Source of the DNA: Acidimicrobiia bacterium
Lineage (GTDB): Bacteria; Actinomycetota; Acidimicrobiia; Acidimicrobiales; MedAcidi-G1
NCBI GenBank assembly: GCA_012961035.1
Contig: DUAC01000019.1
Span: 1 to 45,507, forward strand
Length of the DNA stretch: 45,507 nt
Reading direction: 5' to 3'
The notes under the pieces: generated by a model
What the model was told of the DNA's origin: nothing
The model's database searches: none
What the model saw: the letters and a program-made list of their open reading frames with translations, nothing else
In this document: in pieces, positions 24,168-31,956 of the stretch
Layout: every line of letters starts with the position of its first letter
Position numbering within the stretch: position 1 is the first letter of the stretch
Translations under genes and position numbers: made by a program

Positions 24168-24173
24168 TAGCCT
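24168..24173 (+). promoter_or_regulatory. Leaderless-type -10 element for Nudix gene
   Basis: TAGCCT is followed by 6 nt and then the ATG at 24180. This spacing places the transcription start at or next to the A of ATG, and no Shine-Dalgarno sequence is present. Confidence 0.5.
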
Positions 24174-24179
24174 CGGGCG

Positions 24180-25061
24180 ATGGATGACGGGCGGGGCGAA
24201 ATTCGGGACACCGGTACTCCACGTCACGAGCTGTCGGTGGATGGGGTGCCGATCAGGTCGGCCGCCACGATCCTGCTGGTCGCCGACCGCCCGGACCTGC
24301 AGGTCCTCACCCTGCGTCGGACCGATTCCTCGACCTTCGTGGCCGGACACACGCTGTTTCCCGGTGGGGCGGTGGATGTCGGCGATCACGATCCCCGCTG
24401 GCCGTCGCTGGTGACCGGACTCACGGCGGCCACGGCGGCGGAGCGGTTGGGCGTGGCCGATGGCCTGGGGTACTGGACGGCGGCGGTCCGCGAGACCGTG
24501 GAGGAGGTCGGCGTGGCGGTCGGAACCACTGATCCGGGGCTGGCTGCCCGCATGGTGGCGCATCGCCACGACCTGGAGGCGGGGAGGGTCGGCCTGGCGG
24601 ACCTGGTCCACGACGGTGCCACGAGGCTGGACCTGTCCGGCATCCACGCCGTGTCCCGCTGGGTGACGCCCATGCCCAGCATCAAGAGGTACGACACGTA
24701 CTTCTTCGTGGCCACCGTTGACCCCGACGTCCAGCCGGTGGTGGATGGCCGTGAGGCGGTGCACGCCGAGTGGTGCAGGCCGATCGACGTGCTGGAACGG
24801 TGGCGTGACGGTCAGCTCACGATGATCAGCCCGACCATTGCGATGTTCCAGAGGCTGGCCTCCCATGGGACGGCCGCCGGGGTACTGGCCGCGGCGGCGG
24901 CCGGTGGGCCTGCCAGGAGGGCACGGATCCTGGACGACTCGACCACCCCCGTCCGCTTCGAGGGGGACCCGGGCTTCAACGAGACCGGCACGCGCGAGAG
25001 CTTCGGTTGGATGTGGCTTCCCGCCGGGGACCGTCCCGATCCGACGACCGGGTGGGCCTGA
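24180..25061 (+). CDS. Nudix hydrolase family protein (NUDT19-like)
   Basis: This 293-aa protein opens with VPIRSAATILLVADRPDLQVLTLRR and FVAGHTLFPGGAVD, followed by the Nudix helix AAVRETVEEVGVAVG (RExxEExG). The gap between the GG of the strand and the helix is longer than in the classic 23-residue Nudix box, as in NUDT19-like enzymes that hydrolyse CoA or acyl-CoA. A later WVTPMPSIKRYDTYFFVA segment also fits that group. It may recycle or trim CoA thioesters of the nearby catabolic genes. The ATG at 24180 is set by the -10 element 6 nt upstream. It is divergent from sulP. Confidence 0.82.
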   Translation: MDDGRGEIRDTGTPRHELSVDGVPIRSAATILLVADRPDLQVLTLRRTDSSTFVAGHTLFPGGAVDVGDHDPRWPSLVTGLTAATAAERLGVADGLGYWTAAVRETVEEVGVAVGTTDPGLAARMVAHRHDLEAGRVGLADLVHDGATRLDLSGIHAVSRWVTPMPSIKRYDTYFFVATVDPDVQPVVDGREAVHAEWCRPIDVLERWRDGQLTMISPTIAMFQRLASHGTAAGVLAAAAAGGPARRARILDDSTTPVRFEGDPGFNETGTRESFGWMWLPAGDRPDPTTGWA

Positions 25062-25076
25062 ACCGATCCTCGCCCG

Positions 25077-25082
25077 TAGAAT
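25077..25082 (+). promoter_or_regulatory. Leaderless-type -10 element for 168-aa hypothetical gene
   Basis: TAGAAT is followed by 7 nt and then GTG at 25090. It supports that GTG as the start, because the frame is open further upstream inside the Nudix gene. Confidence 0.5.
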
Positions 25083-25089
25083 TGGCAAC

Positions 25090-25596
25090 GTGTCAGCTCC
25101 CTCCCACGTTCCAACGCCTGCGGTCCGCTCCGCCGATCCCGCATACTCCGGTCCGCTGCGTCGGCTCGGCCCCTGGCGGGCCGGTCGCCCCGGTGAGGTG
25201 GTGGACCTGGGCGGTCAGCCCAGCGGGACCAGCCTCGGCAGCCAGGGGCCGGACCAGGGCTTTGCGTTCCGCCTCGCCAGGTCGTTCGTGGGGCGTCTAC
25301 GCCCGGGTGCGGGAGAGCGGATACCTGACGTCGTGGCCGGCTGCGTAGGGGTGGCGCTGAAGCGTGCGGCCCTGTTCGGCAGGGCCCCGATCGCCGCGGA
25401 CCTGGAGGTCGCCTTCGACCTGTTCGGGTTCCTGGAGGATCCGCCCACCGGGGACCGCCTGGTCGAGCGGCGTCGCCTTTTCGCCGAAGCCTCCCACCAC
25501 CATCACTACTCCGAGGTGCGACGCATCGTCGACCTCGTTCCGGATGGTGACCTGCGACCGGATGCTGCCACCGATGCAGCCGACCGGGCATCCTGA
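25090..25596 (+). CDS. Hypothetical protein, 168 aa
   Basis: No family is recognised. The protein is soluble-looking, with a proline-rich beginning (SAPSHVPTPAVRSADPAYSG), a central part GFAFRLARSFVGRLRPGAGE and an amphipathic helical part (VGVALKRAALFGRAPIAADL, AFDLFGFLEDPPTGDRLVERR), ending with a HHHHYSEVRRIVDLVP segment. A GTG start 7 nt after a TAGAAT -10 and strong third-codon GC preference support a real gene. It overlaps the downstream membrane-protein gene by about 20 bp, suggesting co-expression. No function can be proposed. Confidence 0.65.
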   Translation: MSAPSHVPTPAVRSADPAYSGPLRRLGPWRAGRPGEVVDLGGQPSGTSLGSQGPDQGFAFRLARSFVGRLRPGAGERIPDVVAGCVGVALKRAALFGRAPIAADLEVAFDLFGFLEDPPTGDRLVERRRLFAEASHHHHYSEVRRIVDLVPDGDLRPDAATDAADRAS

Positions 25597-26266
25597 GCCG
25601 GCCCGACCCGGACCCAGGTACAAGGTGATCCAGAAGCCGGCCGGAGGGTCGGGCTCCCAGAAGGGGCGTGCCCTCGACTCGGTCATCCCCATCGCACTGT
25701 TCCTGGTGCTGAACCGCATCTGGGGCCTGGGTGCGGGGGTGGCGGGCGCCACGCTGTGGAGCATCAAGGTGGCGGTGGACCGCCGTCGCCGGGGGGAGTC
25801 CGTCGGCAGGTTCCTGCCGATCCTGGTCGTCTACCTGGTGGTCCGGGCGATCATCGGGATCCTCACGGACTCCGAAGCCGTGTACTTCGGGATCGGCATC
25901 GGTACGAAGGCTGCCGTCGGCGTAGCCCTCATCGCCACCGTCGTGGCGGGTCAACCGGTCCTGGCCCGCTACGCCCCGATGCTCGTCCCGTTCAGCTCCG
26001 AGACCAGGGCCCACCCGCTCTACCTGAAGGTGATGGGCCGGTTGACCGTGTTCCTGGGCGTGTACCAGATCCTGACGTCGGTGTGGGACATCTGGCTCTT
26101 CAACCGGACGTCGACGGACGGCTACGTGCTGATCCGCTTCGCCGTCGGCTGGCCGGCCGGCACCCTCGCCACCATGGTCGCCTTCGCCTACGCCGACAGG
26201 GCCCTGCGGCCCATCCCGGACTACCCCGGGATCATGGACCTGATGGATGGCCCCTCCGAGGACTGA
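25574..26266 (+). CDS. Multi-pass membrane protein, VC0807/DUF3159-like
   Basis: This protein of about 230 aa has roughly six hydrophobic segments (SVIPIALFLVLNRIWGLGAG, VGRFLPILVVYLVVRAIIGI, GTKAAVGVALIATVVAGQPV, YLKVMGRLTVFLGVYQILTS, YVLIRFAVGWPAGTLATMVA) and a short acidic C-terminus. The pattern of paired helices and an SSET-like loop resembles VC0807/DUF3159-type proteins, which are of unknown function. Start choice is uncertain: ATG at 25562 or 25574, or GTG at 25626, all without a clear ribosome site. It overlaps the end of the preceding gene and may be co-transcribed with it. Confidence 0.75.
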   Translation: MQPTGHPEPARPGPRYKVIQKPAGGSGSQKGRALDSVIPIALFLVLNRIWGLGAGVAGATLWSIKVAVDRRRRGESVGRFLPILVVYLVVRAIIGILTDSEAVYFGIGIGTKAAVGVALIATVVAGQPVLARYAPMLVPFSSETRAHPLYLKVMGRLTVFLGVYQILTSVWDIWLFNRTSTDGYVLIRFAVGWPAGTLATMVAFAYADRALRPIPDYPGIMDLMDGPSED

Positions 26267-26340
26267 CCTGCCACGCGAATGGGTCGCCGGGTACCCCCGG
26301 TGGAAGGATCGGGTCCGATGACGATGGGGGAGGCGACCTG

Positions 26341-27198
26341 ATGGCCGATGGAGCACTGCGGGGCTACGGGGTACTGGTGACCGGTGGTGGCACCGGAATC
26401 GGACGGGCCTGTGCGGAGGCGCTGGCCGCCGATGGCGCCGTGGTAACGATCTGCGGCAGGACCGAATCCAGCCTGACCGATGCGGTCGACGCCATACGGC
26501 CCGGCCACGGCGGCAGCGTGCACCACGTGGTGGCGGACGTGACGTCGGAGGACGACGTACGGGCGGCGGTGGCCGCAACCGTCGCCAACGCCGGGAACCT
26601 GCGCGGCGCGGTGGCCAACGCCGGGGGTGGCGGGGGCCTCGGGCCGTACAACGTCCAGGACCTGGCCCAGTTCGAGGCGGTCCTGCGCCTCAACGTGGTC
26701 GGCACGATGCTGTGCGTGAAGCACTCGGTTCCCGAGATGGTGGCCTCCGGTGGTGGCTCGTTCGTCGGGATGTCGTCCATCGCCGGGCACCAGAACCACC
26801 CCCACTTCGGTGCCTACACGGTCGCCAAGGCGGGGATCGAGGCCATGATGCGCAATGCCGCCGATGAGTTCGGCCGGTCCAACGTGCGGTTCAACGCCAT
26901 CCGGCCCGGCTTCATAGCCACTGAGATGATGGACTTCGTGCCGCGTGATGGCGAGGTGTTCGCCAGCTACCTGCGAAACACGCCGCTGGCCCCGGCTTCT
27001 GATACCGGGGTCGGGGAGCCGTCCGACGTGGGCGCCCTGGCCAGGTTCCTGATCGGTCCCGAGTCGCGCTGGATCACGGGGACGGCCATCAACGTGGACG
27101 GCGGCCAGGCCCTGCGGGCCGGGCCCGACTTCTCGTCGTTCATCGCCCCGGGGCTGGGCGACGACGTCATGGCCGGCAACAGGCCCGCCGACGACTGA
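26341..27198 (+). CDS. SDR family NAD(P)-dependent oxidoreductase
   Basis: This 285-aa classical short-chain dehydrogenase has the cofactor motif TGGGTGIG, the NAG motif (VANAGGGGG), catalytic Ser in GMSSIAG and Tyr/Lys in FGAYTVAKAG, then NAIRPGFIATEM and the C-terminal INVDGGQ. It would oxidise or reduce a secondary alcohol/ketone with NAD(P)(H), or reduce a 2,4-dienoyl-CoA or 3-oxoacyl group. GGGGGAGG lies 6 nt before the ATG at 26341. It ends convergently with the P450 gene, with a 6-bp-stem hairpin between their ends. A role in the surrounding catabolic pathway is likely but not specific. Confidence 0.9.
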   Translation: MADGALRGYGVLVTGGGTGIGRACAEALAADGAVVTICGRTESSLTDAVDAIRPGHGGSVHHVVADVTSEDDVRAAVAATVANAGNLRGAVANAGGGGGLGPYNVQDLAQFEAVLRLNVVGTMLCVKHSVPEMVASGGGSFVGMSSIAGHQNHPHFGAYTVAKAGIEAMMRNAADEFGRSNVRFNAIRPGFIATEMMDFVPRDGEVFASYLRNTPLAPASDTGVGEPSDVGALARFLIGPESRWITGTAINVDGGQALRAGPDFSSFIAPGLGDDVMAGNRPADD

Positions 27199-27205
27199 CG
27201 CCACG

Positions 27206-27221
27206 CCGGCCGTCAGGCCGG
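27206..27221. terminator. Bidirectional terminator-like hairpin
   Basis: CCGGCC-GTCA-GGCCGG is a 6-bp perfect stem with a 4-nt loop lying between the convergent SDR and P450 genes. The P450 stop codon falls in the loop. There is no U-tract. Confidence 0.45.
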
Positions 27222-28424
27222 GTCGAACTCCAGGTGCGCCTGACGCAGCCCGTATACGAAGGCGTTGGGCATCTCCACCGGTGTGGTTCCCGGCTTCAGG
27301 CGCAGGTCCGCGATGCGACGTACGAACTCCTCGAAGAAGACCCGGATCTCCAGGCGGGCCAGGGCGGCGCCCAGGCAGAAGTGGGTGCCGAAGCCGAACG
27401 CCAGGTGGTTGTTGGGCGTCCGGGTGACGTCGAACGACTCGGGGTCCTCGAAGTGCGACGGGTCACGGTTGGCCGACGAGTACATGAGGAGGAGCTGGTC
27501 GCCGGCCCGAACCGGGATTCCGGCCACCGCGGTGTCGATGGCGGCCGTCCGGCACATGTTGTGGATCGGCGTCACCCAGCGGATGAACTCCTCGGTGGCC
27601 ACGGTCATGTCGGCGCCGCCACGCAGCAGCGCCCACTGGTCGGGGCGCTGTGCCAGCTCGACGAGCGTGCGGGCTATCACGGTCCGGGTGGTCTCGGCGC
27701 CGCCGTCCAGCAGCAGCAGGCAGTCCGAGATCATCTCGTCCAGGCCGAAGTCGTACCCGTCCAGGCCCGTGCGCTCCCGGTCGATCCAGACCGTCATGAC
27801 ATCGTCCATGGGGCAGCCTTCGGTCACCGTGGGCTTCTTGGCCTCGTAGAGCTCTGCGGCCGCCCCGGCGAACTCGATGGCCGCGGCGACCCCGTCATGG
27901 TCGTGGTAGCGGGGCCCGCCGCCCAGGGCGATGGTCCGCTCCGACCAGTCCTGGAGCTTCGGCCACATCTCGTCGTCGAAACCCAGCAGCAACCCGATCA
28001 TCTGGGCGGGCAGGGGTGCGGCCAGTTGTGAGATGACCTCGGCCTCGCCGGCCGGCAGCACGGCGTCGATCAGGCCGGTGACCACGCCGCGCACGTGGTC
28101 CTCCCAGCGGCCGGCCGCCCGCGGCGTGAACCGACGGGACACCAGGTTGCGACGGACCGTGTGGTGGGGGTCGTCCAGCCCGATGATGGACCGGTCGGCC
28201 GGGATGTTGGGCCGGTAGCCGCGTTCGGTCCCGGACGAGATGAAGGTGGCCTTGTCCCGCTCGATGGTGACGATGTCGTCGTAGCGGGAGATCCCCAGGA
28301 GGTCGTTGGCGGTGTCGTGGTGTACGGGATCGTGCTGGCGGAGCCAGGCGTAGGTGGGGTACGGATCGCTGACGTAGAAGTCGCCGTCCAGTAGGTCGAT
28401 GCTGCGCGGCTCGCCCGGGTCCAT
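27213..28424 (-). CDS. Cytochrome P450
   Basis: This 403-aa soluble bacterial-type P450 has the I-helix oxygen-activation segment LLLDGGAETTRT, ExxR in TEEFIRW and the heme-thiolate loop FGFGTHFCLGAALAR. It would hydroxylate a hydrophobic substrate with electrons from ferredoxin and reductase partners not encoded nearby. The length and the SxxN/PHHxxRR (DDPHHTVRRNL) segment suit the actinobacterial group that includes sterol and terpenoid hydroxylases, without allowing a family number. The ATG at 28424 is preferred because a -10-like TACGAT sits 6 nt upstream; an ATG at 28445 would add 7 residues. It is divergent from the alcohol dehydrogenase gene, which could oxidise its hydroxylated product. 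Confidence 0.92.
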   Translation of the reverse strand: MDPGEPRSIDLLDGDFYVSDPYPTYAWLRQHDPVHHDTANDLLGISRYDDIVTIERDKATFISSGTERGYRPNIPADRSIIGLDDPHHTVRRNLVSRRFTPRAAGRWEDHVRGVVTGLIDAVLPAGEAEVISQLAAPLPAQMIGLLLGFDDEMWPKLQDWSERTIALGGGPRYHDHDGVAAAIEFAGAAAELYEAKKPTVTEGCPMDDVMTVWIDRERTGLDGYDFGLDEMISDCLLLLDGGAETTRTVIARTLVELAQRPDQWALLRGGADMTVATEEFIRWVTPIHNMCRTAAIDTAVAGIPVRAGDQLLLMYSSANRDPSHFEDPESFDVTRTPNNHLAFGFGTHFCLGAALARLEIRVFFEEFVRRIADLRLKPGTTPVEMPNAFVYGLRQAHLEFDPA

Positions 28425-28430
28425 GGATGG

Positions 28431-28436
28431 ATCGTA
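28431..28436 (-). promoter_or_regulatory. Leaderless-type -10 element for the P450 gene
   Basis: On the minus strand TACGAT is followed by 6 nt and ATG at 28424. On the plus strand the overlapping TACGGT (28435-28440) could serve the divergent alcohol dehydrogenase gene with a leader of about 60 nt. Confidence 0.4.
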
Positions 28437-28504
28437 CGGTCGCATCGTGGATCGACGGAAAGCGGGCGTCTGCCCGCGGCGGTCGACACCGGGAAGGGGG
28501 CACC

Positions 28505-29446
28505 ATGCGTGCGGTACGGACGGTTGACGGGGGGTTCCAGGTCGTCGAGGTGGACGACCCGACCGGTGACGGCGTGGTGGTCGAGGTGGCGTCCGCCGGC
28601 ATCTGCGGCTCCGACCTGCACATGGCCGGATTCGGCCTCTCCAATACCTTCGGCCACGAGGTGGCGGGCCGACTCGTCGACGGCACGGAGGTGGCCATCA
28701 GGCCCACGCTGGCCTGTGGTACCTGCGACCGGTGTGCCGCTGGTGCCGAGCAGCAGTGCCGGGCCATGGCGCTCTATGGCCTGGCCATGGACGGGGGCAT
28801 GGCCGACCGGATCCTGGTGGACCCGGCCTGCCTCGTCCCGCTGGCTGACGGCGTCCCAGTGGGCGACGCCTGCCTGGTCGAGCCCATCGCCGTGTCGGTG
28901 CACGCCGTGAACGTGGCCGGGGTGCAGCCCGGCCAGCGGGTGCTGGTAGTGGGTGGCGGGACCATCGGCCTGACCGCTGTGGCCGCAGCCCTCCACGTGG
29001 GTGCCGAGGTGGACCTGTCAGCCCGCCACGCCCACCAGGTGGCGGCCGGCGAACGCCTGGGTGCCGGAACTGCGGCCTCCGGTGAGTACGACGTGGTCAT
29101 CGAGGCCGCCGGCACCGAGAGTGCCCTGGTGGCGGCCATCGACCACGCCCGCCCGGGTGGGACGGTGTCGATACCGGGCGTCTACTGGGACGGGATAGCC
29201 ATCCCGAACGTCATGTCCATGTTCCTGAAGGAGGTCAGCCTCAGGCCGTCGTCCATGTATGGCTGCTCGGGTCGGCACGGGCCGGACGTGCGTGAGGTGG
29301 ACGAGGCTGCGGCGCTGCTGGCGGCGGTTCCCGAGCTGTCCGAGGCGGTCATCACCCACCGTTTCGCCCTGGACGACGCTCCCGAGGCGTTCCGGGTGGC
29401 CGCCGATCGTTCCGCCGGCGCCATCAAGGTGGTCCTGGAGCCCTAG
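28505..29446 (+). CDS. Zinc-dependent alcohol dehydrogenase (MDR family)
   Basis: This 313-aa medium-chain dehydrogenase carries catalytic zinc ligands Cys in AGICGSDLHM, His-Glu in FGHEVAG and Glu in LVEPIAV. The structural zinc loop is CGTCDRCAAGAEQQC with four cysteines. The nucleotide-binding motif is VVGGGTIGLTA. It is slightly shorter than the usual 340-350 aa. It would interconvert an alcohol and a ketone or aldehyde with NAD(P). AAGGGGG lies 6 nt before the ATG. The divergent P450 neighbour suggests that the two may act in sequence. The hydrophobic C-terminal part carries no additional domain. Confidence 0.92.
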   Translation: MRAVRTVDGGFQVVEVDDPTGDGVVVEVASAGICGSDLHMAGFGLSNTFGHEVAGRLVDGTEVAIRPTLACGTCDRCAAGAEQQCRAMALYGLAMDGGMADRILVDPACLVPLADGVPVGDACLVEPIAVSVHAVNVAGVQPGQRVLVVGGGTIGLTAVAAALHVGAEVDLSARHAHQVAAGERLGAGTAASGEYDVVIEAAGTESALVAAIDHARPGGTVSIPGVYWDGIAIPNVMSMFLKEVSLRPSSMYGCSGRHGPDVREVDEAAALLAAVPELSEAVITHRFALDDAPEAFRVAADRSAGAIKVVLEP

Positions 29447-29453
29447 TGCGGGG

Positions 29454-29479
29454 CCGTCCGGACGCTCGCCGGAGGACGG
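29454..29479. terminator. Hairpin between convergent genes
   Basis: CCGTCC (29454-29459) and GGACGG (29474-29479) pair exactly, leaving a GC-rich loop, just after the alcohol dehydrogenase stop and before the end of the convergent HD gene. There is no U-tract. Confidence 0.4.
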
Positions 29480-29490
29480 GTGACGGCGCC

Positions 29491-30069
29491 TCAGGCCAGG
29501 GTCATGGACGGGAGGGGGTAGCGGCTGTCGCGTGAGAAGACCTCGCGCACCAGCGGCTCGAAGTCCTCCAGCGCCATCTCGTCGTAGTTCCGCTCGAAGC
29601 AGTTCTGGTCGTACTCGGCGCAGAACGCGGCACAGTCGTCGAACCACTCGTGCTCCCGGAACTGCTCCCGGGCATCGGGGTCGGCTCCCATATGGTGGAA
29701 GTAGTAGTACCCCTGGAACACGCCGTGGTGCCGGACGATCCAGTGGGTGCGCTCGTCCACGTAGGGCCTCAGGATGTCGGCGGCCACGGCACTGTGGTTC
29801 TCCGGGGCGATGGGATCACCCACGTCGTGCAGCAGGGCGGCCACCACCATCTCGTCGGCCTCGCCGTTGCGTAGTGCCCGGGTGGCGCTCTGGAGGCTGT
29901 GGTGGAACCGGTCCACCGGGTAGCCCAGCATCGGCCCGGCCATGGCCTTCAGGGTGGCCAGCAGGTGGTCGGTGAGGTGGGCGGCCTTGTGGGCCACCAG
30001 CTCGCGGCCGATCAGCTCGTAGTCCTCGGGGGTGCCGTCCACCATGTGCTCGAAGCCAACTGTCTCCAT
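29491..30069 (-). CDS. HD-domain protein (PhnZ/MIOX-like)
   Basis: This 192-aa protein carries HD-type metal ligands: His in DRFHHSLQSA, the HD pair in ALLHDVGD and later histidines in WIVRHHGVFQ and FHHMG. This set resembles the HD-fold of phosphonate-associated PhnZ and myo-inositol oxygenase, which bind two irons and oxidise C-H bonds, more than phosphohydrolases. The helical C-terminal part (YDEMALEDFEPLVREVFSRD) is also PhnZ-like. No other phosphonate genes are present, so substrate and even oxygenase versus hydrolase activity remain open. The ATG at 30069 is divergent from the ABC transporter operon. Confidence 0.8.
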   Translation of the reverse strand: METVGFEHMVDGTPEDYELIGRELVAHKAAHLTDHLLATLKAMAGPMLGYPVDRFHHSLQSATRALRNGEADEMVVAALLHDVGDPIAPENHSAVAADILRPYVDERTHWIVRHHGVFQGYYYFHHMGADPDAREQFREHEWFDDCAAFCAEYDQNCFERNYDEMALEDFEPLVREVFSRDSRYPLPSMTLA

Positions 30070-30159
30070 GGGACCGGAGTCTGGCAGGCGGGCGCTGCGG
30101 CGCAAAGGAACCGGAACCAACCGACCGGTCGTGGCGCCGGAGGCCGCGAACCCGACCGG

Positions 30160-30165
30160 TAGGGT
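30160..30165 (+). promoter_or_regulatory. Leaderless-type -10 element for ABC transporter operon
   Basis: TAGGGT is followed by 7 nt and GTG at 30173. It fixes the start of the ATPase, whose frame is open for another 140 bp upstream. Confidence 0.5.
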
Positions 30166-30172
30166 CGCCGAC

Positions 30173-31123
30173 GTGCCAGCGGTCGCCGTCTCCAACCTGA
30201 CCAGGTCCTACGGCGACGTGCTGGCAGTCGACGATCTCTCCTTCACCGTGGAACCGGGCGAGGTGTTCGCCCTGCTGGGGCCCAACGGGGCGGGCAAGTC
30301 GACCACGCTCGAGATCCTGGAGGGCCATCGGCATCGGGACGGCGGCACGGTCGAGGTGCTCGGTCGGGACCCCGCCGATGGCGATCGGGAACTCCGGGAC
30401 CGCATCGGAATCGTCCTCCAGGAGGTCGGGATCGAGCGGGAGCTGACCGTGCGCGAGGTGCTGGAGCACTACGGCGCCTGCTACAGGCGGCGCCTACCGG
30501 TTGACGATGTGCTGGCCCTTGTGGGCCTGGAGGGCCTGGGTGACCGGCGGACACATCGCATGTCGGGCGGACAGAAACGACGCATCGACCTGGCCACCGG
30601 CCTGATCGGCGATCCCGACCTGCTGTTCCTGGATGAGCCGACCACCGGCTTCGATCCGTCGGCCCGTCGCCAGGCGTGGGAGATGGTGGACGGCCTGCGT
30701 TCGCTCGGAAAGACCATCCTGTTGACCAGCCACTACATGGACGAGGTGGAGGCCCTGGCCGACCGCGTCCTGGTCATCGCGGGTGGTCGGGTGGTCGCCA
30801 CGGGTACCCCCGACGAACTTCGAGGCGGCGCCGATCGCGACACGCTGATCCGGGTCCGATTCCCCGTGGAGGCCAGCGGCACCGTTGACGGCCTGTTGTC
30901 CGCCCTCACCGGCCGGGCCTCGCTGCGCAACGGCATGCTGGAGGTCAGGACTCCGGCTCCCACAGCCGACCTGCACCACCTCACCACGTGGGCGCTGGAG
31001 CGCTCCCTGGAACTGGACGGACTGGAGGTGAACCGCCCGACCCTCGAGGACGTCTACCTGGACCTCGTCGGCCACGGCGGGGACCCCGACGACCCCGAAG
31101 CCGGAGGTCTCGCCGGTGTCTGA
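30173..31123 (+). CDS. ABC transporter ATP-binding protein
   Basis: This 316-aa ATPase of a drug or lipid exporter of the DrrA/ABC-2 kind has Walker A GPNGAGKST, Q-loop LQEVGIERE, signature RMSGGQKRR, Walker B LLFLDEPTTGFD and H-loop TSHYMDE. About 90 extra residues after the core (GTVDGLLSALTGRASLRNGM...) match the C-terminal regulatory region of such exporters. GTG at 30173 directly precedes the first strand (AVAVSNLTRSYGD). The stop overlaps the permease start by 8 nt, so both are translated together. The exported compound is unknown. Confidence 0.93.
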   Translation: MPAVAVSNLTRSYGDVLAVDDLSFTVEPGEVFALLGPNGAGKSTTLEILEGHRHRDGGTVEVLGRDPADGDRELRDRIGIVLQEVGIERELTVREVLEHYGACYRRRLPVDDVLALVGLEGLGDRRTHRMSGGQKRRIDLATGLIGDPDLLFLDEPTTGFDPSARRQAWEMVDGLRSLGKTILLTSHYMDEVEALADRVLVIAGGRVVATGTPDELRGGADRDTLIRVRFPVEASGTVDGLLSALTGRASLRNGMLEVRTPAPTADLHHLTTWALERSLELDGLEVNRPTLEDVYLDLVGHGGDPDDPEAGGLAGV

Positions 31124-31943
31124 CCGCTTCCCCTCGTCGCTGGGGCTGCTGGCCAGACAGGTCGGCTACCAGAACCGCCTGTTCCGGCGGACGGCCATCT
31201 CGGCGTTCTTCACCCTGGCCTTCCCGCTCATCTTCCTGCTCCTCTTCGGGGCGATCTTCGACGACATCCACGTGGCCCCCGGTGAGGCGGTCGCAGCTGC
31301 GCAGTTCTACGCCCCGGGCCTGGCGGTGTTCACGGCCGTTTCGGCCACCTACACCAACATCGGGATCACCACCGCCATCTATCGGGACGAGGGGGTCCTC
31401 ATGCGGATCCGCAGCACGCCGCTGCCCCGATGGATCTACATGGGCGGGATCGTCGGATCAGCCGTCGTCATAGCGGTGGTCGGCTCGCTGGTGATGCTGG
31501 CCGTCGGCTTCGGCCTCTACGGCCTCGAGATGCAGGCCGACAGGATCCCGGCGGCCGTGGTCACCTTCGTGGTGGGCGTGGCCTCCTTCTCCCTGCTGGG
31601 CCTGGCCCTGGCATCGATCGCTCCGTCGGGGCAGTCGGCGCCGGCGCTGGCCCAGGCCACGATCCTGCCGGTGGCGTTCATCTCCAACGTGTTCGTGGTC
31701 GTGCCGGATCCGGCCCGCTGGCTGGACGTCGCCGGTGACGTCTTTCCGTTGAAGCCGTTCGTGGAGGCCTTCTATGCCGCCTTCGATCCGTTCCGGACCG
31801 GCTCGGCGTGGGAGCCCGGCCTGCTGCTGCGGATCGCGGCGTGGGGCCTGCTCGGCGCCGTCGTGGCCGTCCGACGGTTCCGGTGGGAGCCGTCCACGGG
31901 TACCGGGTCCGGTGGCGGCCGGGGTCGCCGCAGCCGGCGCTGA
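31116..31943 (+). CDS. ABC-2 type transporter permease
   Basis: This 275-aa membrane protein has six predicted helices (FFTLAFPLIFLLLFGAIF, YAPGLAVFTAVSATYTNIGI, GGIVGSAVVIAVVGSLVML, IPAAVVTFVVGVASFSLLGL, ILPVAFISNVFVV, IAAWGLLGAVVAV) and the ABC-2 coupling region YRDEGVLMRIRSTPLP, which contacts the ATPase. It starts with GTG at 31116 within the end of the ATPase gene, preceded by GGAGG. It forms an exporter with the preceding gene product. The C-terminus is glycine- and arginine-rich (GSGGGRGRRSRR). It ends 13 bp from the convergent cofC gene. Confidence 0.92.
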   Translation: MSDRFPSSLGLLARQVGYQNRLFRRTAISAFFTLAFPLIFLLLFGAIFDDIHVAPGEAVAAAQFYAPGLAVFTAVSATYTNIGITTAIYRDEGVLMRIRSTPLPRWIYMGGIVGSAVVIAVVGSLVMLAVGFGLYGLEMQADRIPAAVVTFVVGVASFSLLGLALASIAPSGQSAPALAQATILPVAFISNVFVVVPDPARWLDVAGDVFPLKPFVEAFYAAFDPFRTGSAWEPGLLLRIAAWGLLGAVVAVRRFRWEPSTGTGSGGGRGRRSRR

Positions 31944-31956
31944 CCCGGCGTCCAGC

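Noticed and set aside
24812-26578. Minus-strand frame of about 590 codons opposite the Nudix, hypothetical and membrane-protein genes
   Set aside because: The plus-strand genes have promoters, hydrophobic segments and family motifs; the antisense frame is Arg/Pro-rich and featureless.
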